Positions 1-7,532 are shown, numbered from the stretch's first letter. The stretch is 21,900 nt of DNA from DASPLH01 sp035627675 (GCA_035627675.1 DASPLH010000048.1:1-21900); one strand, 5' to 3'. Notes: generated by a model from the letters alone, not told the origin. Numbers and translations are program-made.

Positions 1-248
1 CTGTCGATTCAACGTAGAGTCCTCTGTCGCGAACTTGCACGCCCTGCACACATCCGCCCGAAGACGAAGGCCTGAAGCACGCTGGTAGATTCGAGTTTCG
101 TGATCTTACAACAAGGCCTGCTTCCACTTAGACGGACGAAGACGCGAGCCGGCACCGGAGATGAGCATCAATTCGGGAATCCTTCCCGATCCGAAGTTCC
201 ATCATGAGCCGTGCATAATTCGCCAGCATCCACGGGCTGATTAGGGGC

Positions 249-268
249 CTTACAGTGAACCCTGTAAG
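249..268. repeat. small inverted repeat upstream of the receiver gene
   Basis: CTTACAG and CTGTAAG are separated by six bases and form a perfect 7-6-7 dyad about 105 bp before the receiver start codon. It could be a binding site for a dimeric regulator or a weak hairpin. No function can be assigned. Confidence 0.4.
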
Positions 269-319
269 TGGTTGTCGATACTCAACATGCACGCACGGTC
301 CGCGTCACACGGTCAAACC

Positions 320-334
320 CACGTTTGGAACGTG
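320..334. repeat. 6-3-6 palindrome near the receiver start
   Basis: CACGTT-TGG-AACGTG is a perfect dyad ending 37 bp before the ATG at 372. Its position fits an operator or a 5'-UTR element. It is short enough to arise by chance, so only the geometry is asserted. Confidence 0.35.
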
Positions 335-371
335 TGGTGCATAGCTGAGTAGCGACTCAAGGGACATCCTC

Positions 372-809
372 ATGATCATCAGTGTGGCAGATAGCTCCTG
401 CTCGACTCCTGTCGGTCTATTCCGCCCTGGAACGATCCTTTTAGTCGAAGACGACGAACGAATCCGCGCACTCACGGCAGAGGTTCTGCAAATCGAAGGC
501 TACGGCGTGGTCGAGGCCGGCGATGCCGAGTCGGCGCTGCAAACCCTGAAGATGGACAAGCTCCACATCGACCTGCTGCTCACCGACGTCGTGTTGCCGG
601 GACGCAGTGGGCGCGAACTCGCACGAGCCATTCTCCGCACTCGCCCGGCGGTCCCGGTCATTTTCATGTCCGGATACGAAGAGAGTGCTGTTACTCACGA
701 CGGACTTGGCGGGTTCAATGCACCCTATCTCCAGAAGCCCTTCTCGCTGGACGTGCTGGTTCGCACCATCCAGCAGGCTCTGGATCCGAGCTGGTGCGGC
801 GGCAACTGA
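372..809 (+). CDS. stand-alone response regulator receiver protein (CheY-like)
   Basis: This 145-aa protein is one receiver domain with no output domain. The acidic pocket is E26-D27-D28. The predicted phospho-acceptor is D72 in the TDVVLPG stretch, the switch Ser is S100 in FMSGYEE, and the conserved lysine is K122 in LQKPF. About 20 extra residues precede the first beta-strand. The FMSGY and QKPF style is typical of receivers at the C-terminus of hybrid sensor kinases, so it probably accepts phosphate from a kinase encoded elsewhere; that is inference. Start choice is supported by AAGGGA 7 nt upstream and a stop in frame at 342-344. A hairpin at 850-880 may end its transcript. No kinase gene is adjacent, so its partner is unknown. 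Confidence 0.9.
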   Translation: MIISVADSSCSTPVGLFRPGTILLVEDDERIRALTAEVLQIEGYGVVEAGDAESALQTLKMDKLHIDLLLTDVVLPGRSGRELARAILRTRPAVPVIFMSGYEESAVTHDGLGGFNAPYLQKPFSLDVLVRTIQQALDPSWCGGN

Positions 810-849
810 GGCCGGTCCCCCTGAAGCTTCCCCCAAGGGAGCTGTACCT

Positions 850-880
850 CGGCGCTGGTCCGGAACCACGGCCAGCGCCG
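850..880 (+). terminator. candidate terminator hairpin after the receiver gene
   Basis: CGGCGCTGG at 850-858 pairs perfectly with CCAGCGCCG at 872-880, giving a 9-bp GC-rich stem around a 13-nt loop, 40 bp after the receiver stop. The downstream bases are pyrimidine-rich but lack a proper run of T, so intrinsic termination is plausible, not certain. Confidence 0.45.
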
Positions 881-1031
881 CCCTTCTTGCCCTCGGGAGA
901 GCCGGTACTAAGGCGGGCGCCACCACGGGCTAAAAAATCACCCTGATTGTTGAAGAATCCGGTCGCTCCTATCCTGAAGTTGCCTCGTTCCGCAAACTAC
1001 CCCATCCGCTGCGGACGGCTTCGGAGCACAG

Positions 1032-2849
1032 TTGCAGAAGCAGAACCGCAGGACCGATCTCGCGCTGCTGAAGCGTGTCGGCGCTCTGGCCCGCCCATGC
1101 TGGCCTCACCTGGCCGGCATAACGCTACTTAGCCTGCTCTCCACGCCAATTGCCCTGCTCACGCCGCTTCCTCTCAAGATCGCGGTGGACACCGTGATCG
1201 GACACGAGGCTATGCCGGGGTGGATTCACGATCTGCGGCCTCCCGGTTGGACCTCGAGCCCTCATCACTCGCTAATGATCGCCGGGGCATTCGTGCTCGG
1301 AATCGCGCTGCTTTCGAGCGTTCAATCGCTTTCCAGCTGGTTGCTGCAGACGTACACCGGCGAGCGGCTGGTGCACGAATTCCGGGCGCGCCTGCTCTGG
1401 CACGCCCAGCGGCTGAGCCTCGTGGTCCATGAACGGCGCGGCACCAGCGACATGGCGTACCGCATTCAGTACGACGCACCAGCGATCCAGTCGTTGCTGC
1501 TCCAGGGCATGGTGCCGATGGCGACCTCCGTATTCGGCTTCGTATCCATGCTGGCCGTGACGGCTCGCATCAGCTCGAAGCTGGCCATGCTCGCGCTCGT
1601 GATGTCCCCGGTCTTGTATGTCCTCGCCCGCAACTCCAGCCGCAAAGTGCGCGTCCGCTACGACGACCTGAAGGAACTCGACAGCTCCGCGATGCTCGTG
1701 CTGTACGAAGCGCTCGGCGCCGTACGCGCGGTCAAGGCGTTCGGCCGCGAGGCATACGAAGACGAGATGTTCCGCCGCAAGTCGCGCCTGCGCATGGACG
1801 AGCAGCTTCGGCTGGCCTCCATACAGGCGGGCTTCCACGTCCTCATCGGACTCTCTATCGCGCTCGCCACTGCGCTTGCGCTCGTCATCGGCGTGACCGA
1901 AGTCCGTCAGGGCTTGATCACGGTCGGCGAACTGGTTTTGGTCATGGCCTACATGGCACAGCTCTACGATCCGCTGCGAACAATCAGCACGAAGATTCCC
2001 GAGCTGCAAGGTTCGCTGTCCAGCCTTGGCCGCGCCATCGCCATCCTGGACGAAACGCCGGAGGTTTCCGAACCGGCGCAGGCGCTCTCGGTCACTCGCG
2101 TTGCCGGTGACATTGAGTTCCGCAATGTGTCGTTCCAGTACGGCATGGGCAGCCGCATGGTCTTGAAGGAGATCTCGTTCGACGTGCCCGCGGGCATGCG
2201 CGTTGGTATCGTCGGCCCCAGCGGAAGCGGAAAGAGCACGCTGGTCAACCTGCTCACCCGTTTCTACGATCCCGTCGCGGGACAGGTCTTTCTCGACGGA
2301 CTCGAACTGCATAGCTACAAGCTGGCCGACCTGCGCAACCAGTTTTCCATCGTCCTTCAGGACCCGGTTGTCTTCTCGACAACCGTCGCCGGCAACATCG
2401 CCTATGGCGACCTCAACGCCAGCCGGACCGAAGTGATCGAAGCCGCCAAGCTCGCCAACGCGCACGAATTCATCATGACGCTGCCCCAGGGCTACGACAC
2501 GCATATAGGGGAGAAGGGAGTCCGGCTGTCGGGAGGCGAGCGTCAGCGCATCGCTATCGCGCGCGCGTTCCTGAAAGATGCGCCTGTCGTGATCCTCGAT
2601 GAGCCCACCAGCGCGGTCGATATCACCACCGAGGCGCAGATCATGGAAGCCGTCGAGCGCCTGATGGACAACCGCACTACATTCATCATCGCTCACCGGC
2701 TGAGCACGATCGAGATGTGTGATGTGGTCCTGGTTCTCAGGGACGGACGTCTCACGATGGTGACCAATGAGGTGGAGGAAGCCCGAAAGCAGCTTCTGAA
2801 TTCAGAGCGCCCCGAAGCGGCCGTCACCGGGCCGTTTCTTGTCCGATAG
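1032..2849 (+). CDS. ABC transporter, fused permease and ATPase (MsbA/lipid-multidrug exporter type)
   Basis: This 605-aa half-transporter has an N-terminal exporter-type membrane domain with about six hydrophobic segments between residues 25 and 315. The C-terminal nucleotide-binding domain shows a Walker A motif GPSGSGKST at 395-403, a Q-loop near 443, the signature LSGGERQR from 499, a Walker B/D-loop VILDEPTSAVD from about 520, and a switch His in IIAHRLST near 555. It should work as a homodimer in the inner membrane, exporting lipid, drug or peptide; the substrate cannot be read from sequence. The start is TTG. It is the only usable start before the conserved region, because a TGA in frame lies at 975-977, and GGAG at 1023-1026 sits 5 nt before the TTG. 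The last 26 bp overlap the convergent regulator gene. Confidence 0.93.
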   Translation: MQKQNRRTDLALLKRVGALARPCWPHLAGITLLSLLSTPIALLTPLPLKIAVDTVIGHEAMPGWIHDLRPPGWTSSPHHSLMIAGAFVLGIALLSSVQSLSSWLLQTYTGERLVHEFRARLLWHAQRLSLVVHERRGTSDMAYRIQYDAPAIQSLLLQGMVPMATSVFGFVSMLAVTARISSKLAMLALVMSPVLYVLARNSSRKVRVRYDDLKELDSSAMLVLYEALGAVRAVKAFGREAYEDEMFRRKSRLRMDEQLRLASIQAGFHVLIGLSIALATALALVIGVTEVRQGLITVGELVLVMAYMAQLYDPLRTISTKIPELQGSLSSLGRAIAILDETPEVSEPAQALSVTRVAGDIEFRNVSFQYGMGSRMVLKEISFDVPAGMRVGIVGPSGSGKSTLVNLLTRFYDPVAGQVFLDGLELHSYKLADLRNQFSIVLQDPVVFSTTVAGNIAYGDLNASRTEVIEAAKLANAHEFIMTLPQGYDTHIGEKGVRLSGGERQRIAIARAFLKDAPVVILDEPTSAVDITTEAQIMEAVERLMDNRTTFIIAHRLSTIEMCDVVLVLRDGRLTMVTNEVEEARKQLLNSERPEAAVTGPFLVR

Positions 2850-4251
2850 TTCTATCCGCGATATGGCCGGGGCGCCGCGCGGCAATCGCCTCGGCAATCT
2901 TTTGAGCCTCGGGCAGCGTCCTCAGGCGATCTGCCCGGGGATCGGTGTCGAGGAACATCAGCCACCCCTCGCGCTCGTCGAAGGCCGCCCGCAGGAACCT
3001 GGCGGCTTGTTCGGTTTCGCCCACCTCGAAGCTGGCCAGCGCCAGCGCGTAGCTCGGGGTTACACCGCCGCCCGCCTCCGTCGCCCGCCGCATCTGCTCG
3101 CAGGCTTCGCGGTGCCTCCCCGCGCAGGCCAATCCGAACGCGAGGTGCGCGTGCATGGGCGAAGCCCTGTTTGAATATCGGAGCGCGGCTTCGTAGCAGC
3201 GCAGGGCTTCTTCATGGCGCCCGGACACGGTGTAAGCCCATCCAAGAGCCGCATGACCGACGGGGAAGTCCGCGCCAAGTTCCAGGCTCTTGAGTCCCTG
3301 CTCGATGGCTTCGTCGTAACGGCGCGCGTACATATACAGCATGGAGCAGATGGAGCCCGTGGCGAGCGACAGCGGGTCCAGTTCGAGCGCCCTCAGACCG
3401 CTCGCCAGCGCACTATTCACATCGCCGTTGGCGAGATGCAACAGGGCCTGCATTTTGTGAGCCGGCGCGCACCCGGGGTTCAGCCGGATCGCTCGCTGGA
3501 GTGCTCGTGCTGCTTTGTCGAACTCGTAACCGTCCGCCAGCTCGGCATACGCCAGTGGAGCGATCGCTTCCAGCAGGTTTGGCGACAACTGCAATGCCCT
3601 CGACGCGTACGCGCGCGCGCGCCGGTAACCTTCCCGCGGAACGATCAGTCCATGCACCGCCATCGCATTGTATGCATCGGCCAGCGCGCCCAAGGGGTTC
3701 GGGTAGTTGGGATCCTGCTTGATCGCACGCTCGAAGTACTCAATGCCTTTTCTGAAGCCCTCCGCCGTCCTCATGTTCACGAAGTGGAGTCCGCGGAGGT
3801 ACTGCTCGTAGACCACGAACTCGGTGGCCGGCATCTCTTCGGGCGTGTCATTGACTTGCTTGAGCGGCAGCGCGGCTATGCGGGTCCCGCGAGTGGCGGC
3901 GGTGACGCCCTCGGCCCACCGGGTCACGATGACTTCCGGGATCACCCGGTAGCCGCGGCTTCCCAGCGTCTCTATGTATTTCGGGGCCCTCGCGTCGTCC
4001 TTGAGGGCGACCCGCAGCTTTCGTATGGCCGCGTTGAGTCCCTGGTCCACGAGCACGTGCGTGTCGGGCCAGAGCTCTCGAGCGAGTTCATCGCGGGTGA
4101 CCACCTGGCCTCTACGTGCCAGAAGGACGGCAAGAAGAGCCATCGGCTTGGACTGAAGAGGGATGCGCTCGCGCTTGCCATAAAGCGCAGACAACGAGAC
4201 ATCAAGCTCGTAGTCCCCGAATTTATAGCGTACTGGTAGGGCCGCTGCCAT
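2824..4251 (-). CDS. winged-helix (OmpR/CadC-type) DNA-binding protein with TPR repeats
   Basis: Residues about 8-105 form an OmpR-type winged helix. The helix segment KPMALLAVLLARRGQVVTRDEL is followed by the recognition-helix region LNAAIRKLRVAL and the wing YIETLGSRGYRV. No receiver domain is present. From about residue 145 to 450 the protein is a chain of helical hairpins with TPR spacing, with repeated A-Y-x-x-G and DP elements such as LELDPLSLA. This winged-helix plus TPR layout is common in Acidobacteria, where such proteins are usually predicted transcription factors controlled by protein binding to the TPR part. No membrane segment separates the domains, so it appears cytoplasmic. 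The gene is convergent with the ABC transporter and overlaps its 3' end. Targets are unknown. Confidence 0.88.
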   Translation of the reverse strand: MAAALPVRYKFGDYELDVSLSALYGKRERIPLQSKPMALLAVLLARRGQVVTRDELARELWPDTHVLVDQGLNAAIRKLRVALKDDARAPKYIETLGSRGYRVIPEVIVTRWAEGVTAATRGTRIAALPLKQVNDTPEEMPATEFVVYEQYLRGLHFVNMRTAEGFRKGIEYFERAIKQDPNYPNPLGALADAYNAMAVHGLIVPREGYRRARAYASRALQLSPNLLEAIAPLAYAELADGYEFDKAARALQRAIRLNPGCAPAHKMQALLHLANGDVNSALASGLRALELDPLSLATGSICSMLYMYARRYDEAIEQGLKSLELGADFPVGHAALGWAYTVSGRHEEALRCYEAALRYSNRASPMHAHLAFGLACAGRHREACEQMRRATEAGGGVTPSYALALASFEVGETEQAARFLRAAFDEREGWLMFLDTDPRADRLRTLPEAQKIAEAIAARRPGHIADRTIGQETAR

Positions 4252-4301
4252 GATGGAAAGCGTTCAGGTTAGCAACGGAGTGAATGGAAGTACGTTGATG
4301 T

Positions 4302-4327
4302 TGATTCCTGTTCCGGAATCAGAACAG
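4302..4327. repeat. two overlapping inverted repeats upstream of the winged-helix/TPR gene
   Basis: TGATTCC at 4302-4308 pairs with GGAATCA at 4315-4321. CTGTTC at 4308-4313 pairs with GAACAG at 4322-4327. The two stems share bases and cannot form together. They lie 51-76 bp upstream of the minus-strand start at 4251, where an operator or leader would be expected. The remainder of the 4252-4546 spacer has no supportable gene. Confidence 0.4.
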
Positions 4328-4498
4328 AGAAGCAGCACAATTCATTCGCAATTCACCGGAAGTCCGTTGTCTCGGATTCCGGCATTGGCAACAATGTGCG
4401 TTGCCCCGGCTGCCACCAACAGTCCTGGGTAACCAGGCCCGAGAGGGTCGAAGGCTGACGATGTCGTGCTTTGGGGGAGACGGCACCTGTCAGGAGTT

Positions 4499-4533
4499 CA
4501 TCCGGGATTGCCTTCGCGAGGCAATCCCGGATG
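4499..4533. repeat. perfect 15-bp-stem palindrome after the M64 peptidase gene
   Basis: CATCCGGGATTGCCT at 4499-4513 and AGGCAATCCCGGATG at 4519-4533 are exact reverse complements around the 5-nt loop TCGCG. The hairpin begins 13 bp past the stop of the minus-strand peptidase gene. It could end that transcript, but neither flank carries a T run. A REP-like dispersed palindrome is an equally good reading. Confidence 0.65.
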
Positions 4534-4546
4534 TGTACTTTTGGGC

Positions 4547-5989
4547 TTAGTGTCGCGCGTAGAGATCGATGACCTGTTCGATCGCTCTCTGGCAAACCTG
4601 GCAGAAGTGATCCGTCCGCGTGAACATGATGCAGTTAGCCTGCGGGCGGTAATAGCCCTTCGCTTCGTAGTTCGCTCCCTCGAAAGCGCCCACTTTACCT
4701 GCGTACTTCTCATCGGCCAGCATCTTGTCCTCGTGCTGGCGCTCCTCTCGGAACAGCGCGTCCATCTCGCTCTCCGGACGGTTCGCCTTGCGGATCGCGC
4801 GCCGCTTTTCCTGCACAGACCTCGAATACTTCTCGAACTCGTCCTTGTTCCACGGCGTGGGAACCGGCGTGTCGCTGGAAACGAGGTCGCGCCACTTCAA
4901 CAGCTTCGGGTCGCGCAGCGCGGTCGCGTTCGGTTCCCATGGCTCCAGAAGCTGCGTCGCCGGACCGTACGCCACATCCGACGTGTAGTACTCATCGGCC
5001 AGCCCCGCGAAGTGGTGCCCGAACTCGTGCACGAAGACGTAAGGAGCCCACTCGCTGTCGGCCGCCACCGTGCTGTAAAGGCCGAAGATTCCGCCTCCTC
5101 CGTACGTATTGGTGTTGGTCAACACCTCCACGAACTCATACGGAGCCTGCGAGGCGAGGTCGCGGAAGGCCCGGTTGTCGAAGGTCAGGATGTAACGCTC
5201 CGACCGGAACGCATCGTACGTCGAGCCCGCTGGCGGGCGGAGATGGATCCCTGTGGACGGCCGCGAGATCCCCGATTCGGTAGCCGCCGGACACAGCGCC
5301 CAGACGTTGAAGTCCTTGCGCCGCTGCTGGAAGGGCGGCGTCGAGAACAGAATGGCGAAGAGCCGCCTGGCGTCGTTCTCGCACTTGCCGCGCTGGGCTG
5401 CCATGTAACCGTCGCCCAGGATCAGGAAGTCCACCTTCGTCGCCGAATCACCATTCTTCTCCACGGTGATCAGCGGGCCCGCGCTCGGTGGTTTTGAGTT
5501 GTCCACCAGCATGTCCGTGGGATCGGCCTCGGTCTTCCATATTTCGCGGAACTCGTTCTTCTGGTCGCGCTTCTTCAGCACGATCGTCACGGGCGCTTCG
5601 GGCGCGGGGAAGCGGAACGACTCGCTGTACGTGCGGTTCATCTTCTCCGCCTCGGGCGTCAGTTCCCACTCGCCATAGATGGACGAGAACCCGCGCGAAT
5701 ACAGCACGTCGCCAGTTTTCTGGTCGCGCACTTCGAAGAAGTATTTGCCGAAGTTCGTGCGGTCGATCCGTGCGCCCTCGGCCATCGATCCCGGCCACGC
5801 CAGCGGCTCCAGCACAACCCGCTCCAGGCTGAACGTCTCCGTCTTGGAGTTCCCGGTGTGGAAGTAGTCCACCCGCATGGTGCGAGGCGCGGTGGCGGTC
5901 GAGGCGGGCTGGACCTGCGCGCAGACCGGCCGGATCGCCATGGAAAGGAGTAGAAAGGCAAACACAGTGCGGAGTTTCATGCCCGGCAT
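4547..5989 (-). CDS. secreted M64-family metallopeptidase (IgA-peptidase-like)
   Basis: The 480-aa product begins with a signal peptide: a basic start, a hydrophobic core FAFLLL, and a probable cleavage after VCA near residue 24. Residues about 35-165 match the beta-rich N-terminal domain seen before M64 peptidases. The catalytic domain follows, with the zinc motif HEFGH at 321-325 (H321 and H325 as ligands, E322 catalytic), extended by AGLADEY as in this family. The late motif VGAFEGA at 433-439 and two cysteines in FCQVC are also family-like. Members were named for IgA cleavage, but most environmental ones are general secreted proteases. A very charged segment fills about 381-431. Translation may start at the second Met (5980), directly before KLR. 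Neither start has a strong ribosome site. Confidence 0.87.
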   Translation of the reverse strand: MPGMKLRTVFAFLLLSMAIRPVCAQVQPASTATAPRTMRVDYFHTGNSKTETFSLERVVLEPLAWPGSMAEGARIDRTNFGKYFFEVRDQKTGDVLYSRGFSSIYGEWELTPEAEKMNRTYSESFRFPAPEAPVTIVLKKRDQKNEFREIWKTEADPTDMLVDNSKPPSAGPLITVEKNGDSATKVDFLILGDGYMAAQRGKCENDARRLFAILFSTPPFQQRRKDFNVWALCPAATESGISRPSTGIHLRPPAGSTYDAFRSERYILTFDNRAFRDLASQAPYEFVEVLTNTNTYGGGGIFGLYSTVAADSEWAPYVFVHEFGHHFAGLADEYYTSDVAYGPATQLLEPWEPNATALRDPKLLKWRDLVSSDTPVPTPWNKDEFEKYSRSVQEKRRAIRKANRPESEMDALFREERQHEDKMLADEKYAGKVGAFEGANYEAKGYYRPQANCIMFTRTDHFCQVCQRAIEQVIDLYARH

Positions 5990-6042
5990 TGTACTCGGAA
6001 GGGCTTCTGAACCAGCACCAGGCGAAGGCCGCCAAACCGGGG

Positions 6043-6122
6043 AACCACGGGTTTCCCACGGATTGAAACCGATGAAGCAAGCTTGAGTCCTGATCCGTGT
6101 TCATCCGTGGAGATCAGTGGTT
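6043..6122. repeat. imperfect long inverted repeat between divergent genes (dispersed-repeat-like)
   Basis: The left arm at 6043-6073 begins AACCACGGG and contains CCCACGGATTGAAACCGAT. The right arm at 6092-6122, read in reverse complement, begins AACCACTGAT and contains CCACGGATGAACACGGAT. The arms of about 31 bp align over most positions with one gap and are separated by roughly 18 bp. Built from repeated units like CCACGGAT, it resembles the CCGTGTTCATCCGTGG-type degenerate repeats I recall from several soil bacterial phyla. It lies in the divergent promoter region of the M64 peptidase and pepE. Confidence 0.55.
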
Positions 6123-6183
6123 AACTACCGCCCGAATGCTCGCGCTTGCATCTTCCCCGCGGAACTTCGAAACTGTTCGGGCT

Positions 6184-6894
6184 ATGCCACTGTCCTCATC
6201 CGTGCGACTACTGCTCATCAGCACCTCTACCGTTTACGGCACCGGATACCTGGATCACGCCGAGAGCGAAATCCGCGATCACCTGCGCGGAGTGCGCCGC
6301 GTCCTCTTCGTGCCGTATGCCCTGCACGACCGCGACGCCTACGCGGCCAAGGCTCGCGAGCGCTTCGCGCGCATGGAGATCGAGTGCGACTCGATCCACA
6401 CCGCAGCCTCGCCTCGCGAAGCGGTCGAACGCGCCGAAGCCATCTTTATCGGAGGCGGCAACACCTTCCGTCTGCTGAAAACCCTGTACGACGAGCAGAT
6501 CGTCGATGCGATTCGCGCGCGTTGCGAGGGTGGGATGCCGTATATGGGCGCAAGTGCCGGTTCCAACGTCGCCGGGCCAACGATCCGCACCACCAACGAC
6601 ATGCCGATCGTCGAGCCGCCGAGCCTCAACGCCCTCGGACTCTTTCCATACCAGATCAACCCGCACTACCTCGATCCCGATCCCAGTTCGACACACATGG
6701 GCGAGACCCGCGAGGAACGCCTGCTCCAGTACCTCGAAGACAACGAAACCCCCGTCGTCGGCTTGCGGGAAGGCTCTATGTTGAGGGTGGTGAATGGTGA
6801 GATCTGGTTGAAGGGAAGCAAAACGGCGCGCATCTTCCGACGCGGCCAGCAGCCGTTCGAAGCAGAGCCCGGACAGAAGATCGGCCCCTACTGA
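6184..6894 (+). CDS. pepE: peptidase E, alpha-aspartyl dipeptidase (family S51)
   Basis: The 236-aa product matches the S51 dipeptidases that cleave N-terminal aspartyl dipeptides in the cytoplasm. It keeps the opening LLLISTST, the turn FIGGGNTFRLL, the nucleophile region GASAGSN with S124, the PTIRTTNDMPIV block with D139, H161 in QINPHY, and E196 in GLREG. These fall at the same spacing, each shifted by four, as S120, D135, H157 and E192 known for the enterobacterial enzyme, whose triad is Ser-His-Glu. The reading frame is open back to 6097, but that extension runs through the inverted repeat and has no homology. The ATG at 6184 directly precedes the conserved first strand. It likely helps recycle peptides. 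Confidence 0.92.
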   Translation: MPLSSSVRLLLISTSTVYGTGYLDHAESEIRDHLRGVRRVLFVPYALHDRDAYAAKARERFARMEIECDSIHTAASPREAVERAEAIFIGGGNTFRLLKTLYDEQIVDAIRARCEGGMPYMGASAGSNVAGPTIRTTNDMPIVEPPSLNALGLFPYQINPHYLDPDPSSTHMGETREERLLQYLEDNETPVVGLREGSMLRVVNGEIWLKGSKTARIFRRGQQPFEAEPGQKIGPY

Positions 6895-6914
6895 GTTTTC
6901 GAATTGCCGAATTT

Positions 6915-6931
6915 TCGGATTTCAAATCCGA
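6915..6931. repeat. AT-rich palindrome between convergent genes
   Basis: TCGGATTT-C-AAATCCGA is a perfect 8-1-8 palindrome in an AT-rich 73-bp spacer between the stops of pepE and the minus-strand 145-aa gene. It could act as a shared terminator. No clear T run follows on either strand. The spacer also repeats short TTCGAA/GAATT-type pieces, which looks like a decayed repeat. Confidence 0.4.
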
Positions 6932-6967
6932 CAATCCCTAAATTCGAAGATTCAAGAATATCGTTAG

Positions 6968-7405
6968 CTACTGGATCGACAGGATGTCGTCCGACTCTTC
7001 CTGTTCGTCCAGCGCTCGCGAACGCGTGATGTGCTCCCGCACGGCTGCCGCCAGGCCTTCGACGGACTGCAGCATCGTCTCGAAGCCTTCCAGCGGAGCA
7101 TCCATGTCGCGGCCGAGGAACTCGATCAACTGATCCGATACGTGCGTCACGCAGCGGATCCGCTCCTGCGCGAGCAAGCGGTCGGGCGAGACGCCGGCGC
7201 GCTCGGAGTTCAGCGTCTGAAGCATCCAGCCGGTGTTTCTCACGCGGTTCAGCGCTTCGCGGAATTCCGAAAGGATCGCCGGATTGATCGAACGGGTGGA
7301 GAGAATCGAATTCAGAAGTTCGAGCGCCGATGTCGCTGCCCGCACCTGCATGTCGACATCCTGCATGGGGCGCTGTCTCTCGGTCTCGGTGGAGTGCATT
7401 GGCAT
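6968..7405 (-). CDS. hypothetical small helical protein
   Basis: I do not recognise this 145-aa protein. It is predicted soluble, mostly alpha-helical and acidic at the C-terminus (DEQEESDD), with no signal peptide, membrane segment, cysteine pair or catalytic motif. One cysteine lies in ERIRCVTHV. The frame is open to 7435, but AGGAGA at 7412-7417 lies 6 nt before the ATG at 7405, so translation should start there with MPMHST. The gene runs in the same direction as the GH43 gene, which ends at 7533; the 127-bp gap may hold its own promoter. The helical content and repeated leucine spacing from about 25 to 130 would suit a bundle or dimer. No function is proposed. Confidence 0.75.
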   Translation of the reverse strand: MPMHSTETERQRPMQDVDMQVRAATSALELLNSILSTRSINPAILSEFREALNRVRNTGWMLQTLNSERAGVSPDRLLAQERIRCVTHVSDQLIEFLGRDMDAPLEGFETMLQSVEGLAAAVREHITRSRALDEQEESDDILSIQ

Positions 7406-7532
7406 CTCGAATCTCCTGTTCTTGAACGTGAACAACGATATTCGAGAAAGCCGAAGTGGAGAACGTAACGGAAGTAATGGAGCAAGCCCGCTGGAACAAT
7501 TCGAGGCGCCGTAACGTGTGACTCTCGTAACT

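Larger units (their letters stand above)
1..371. other. non-coding left edge of the window
   Basis: No supportable gene was seen here on either strand. Two short perfect inverted repeats are present, at 249-268 and 320-334, and are listed separately. A good Shine-Dalgarno sequence, AAGGGA at 359-364, lies 7 nt before the ATG at 372. A stop codon in the frame of that gene lies at 342-344, so the receiver protein is not the tail of a longer ORF. The promoter was not located with confidence. Confidence 0.6.

Noticed and set aside
1272..2696. 474-residue open frame antisense to the ABC transporter
   Set aside because: It mirrors the ABC gene in a GC-rich frame and lacks any recognisable domain.
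6097..6183. N-terminal extension of pepE
   Set aside because: It runs through the inverted repeat and precedes the conserved first strand without family counterpart.
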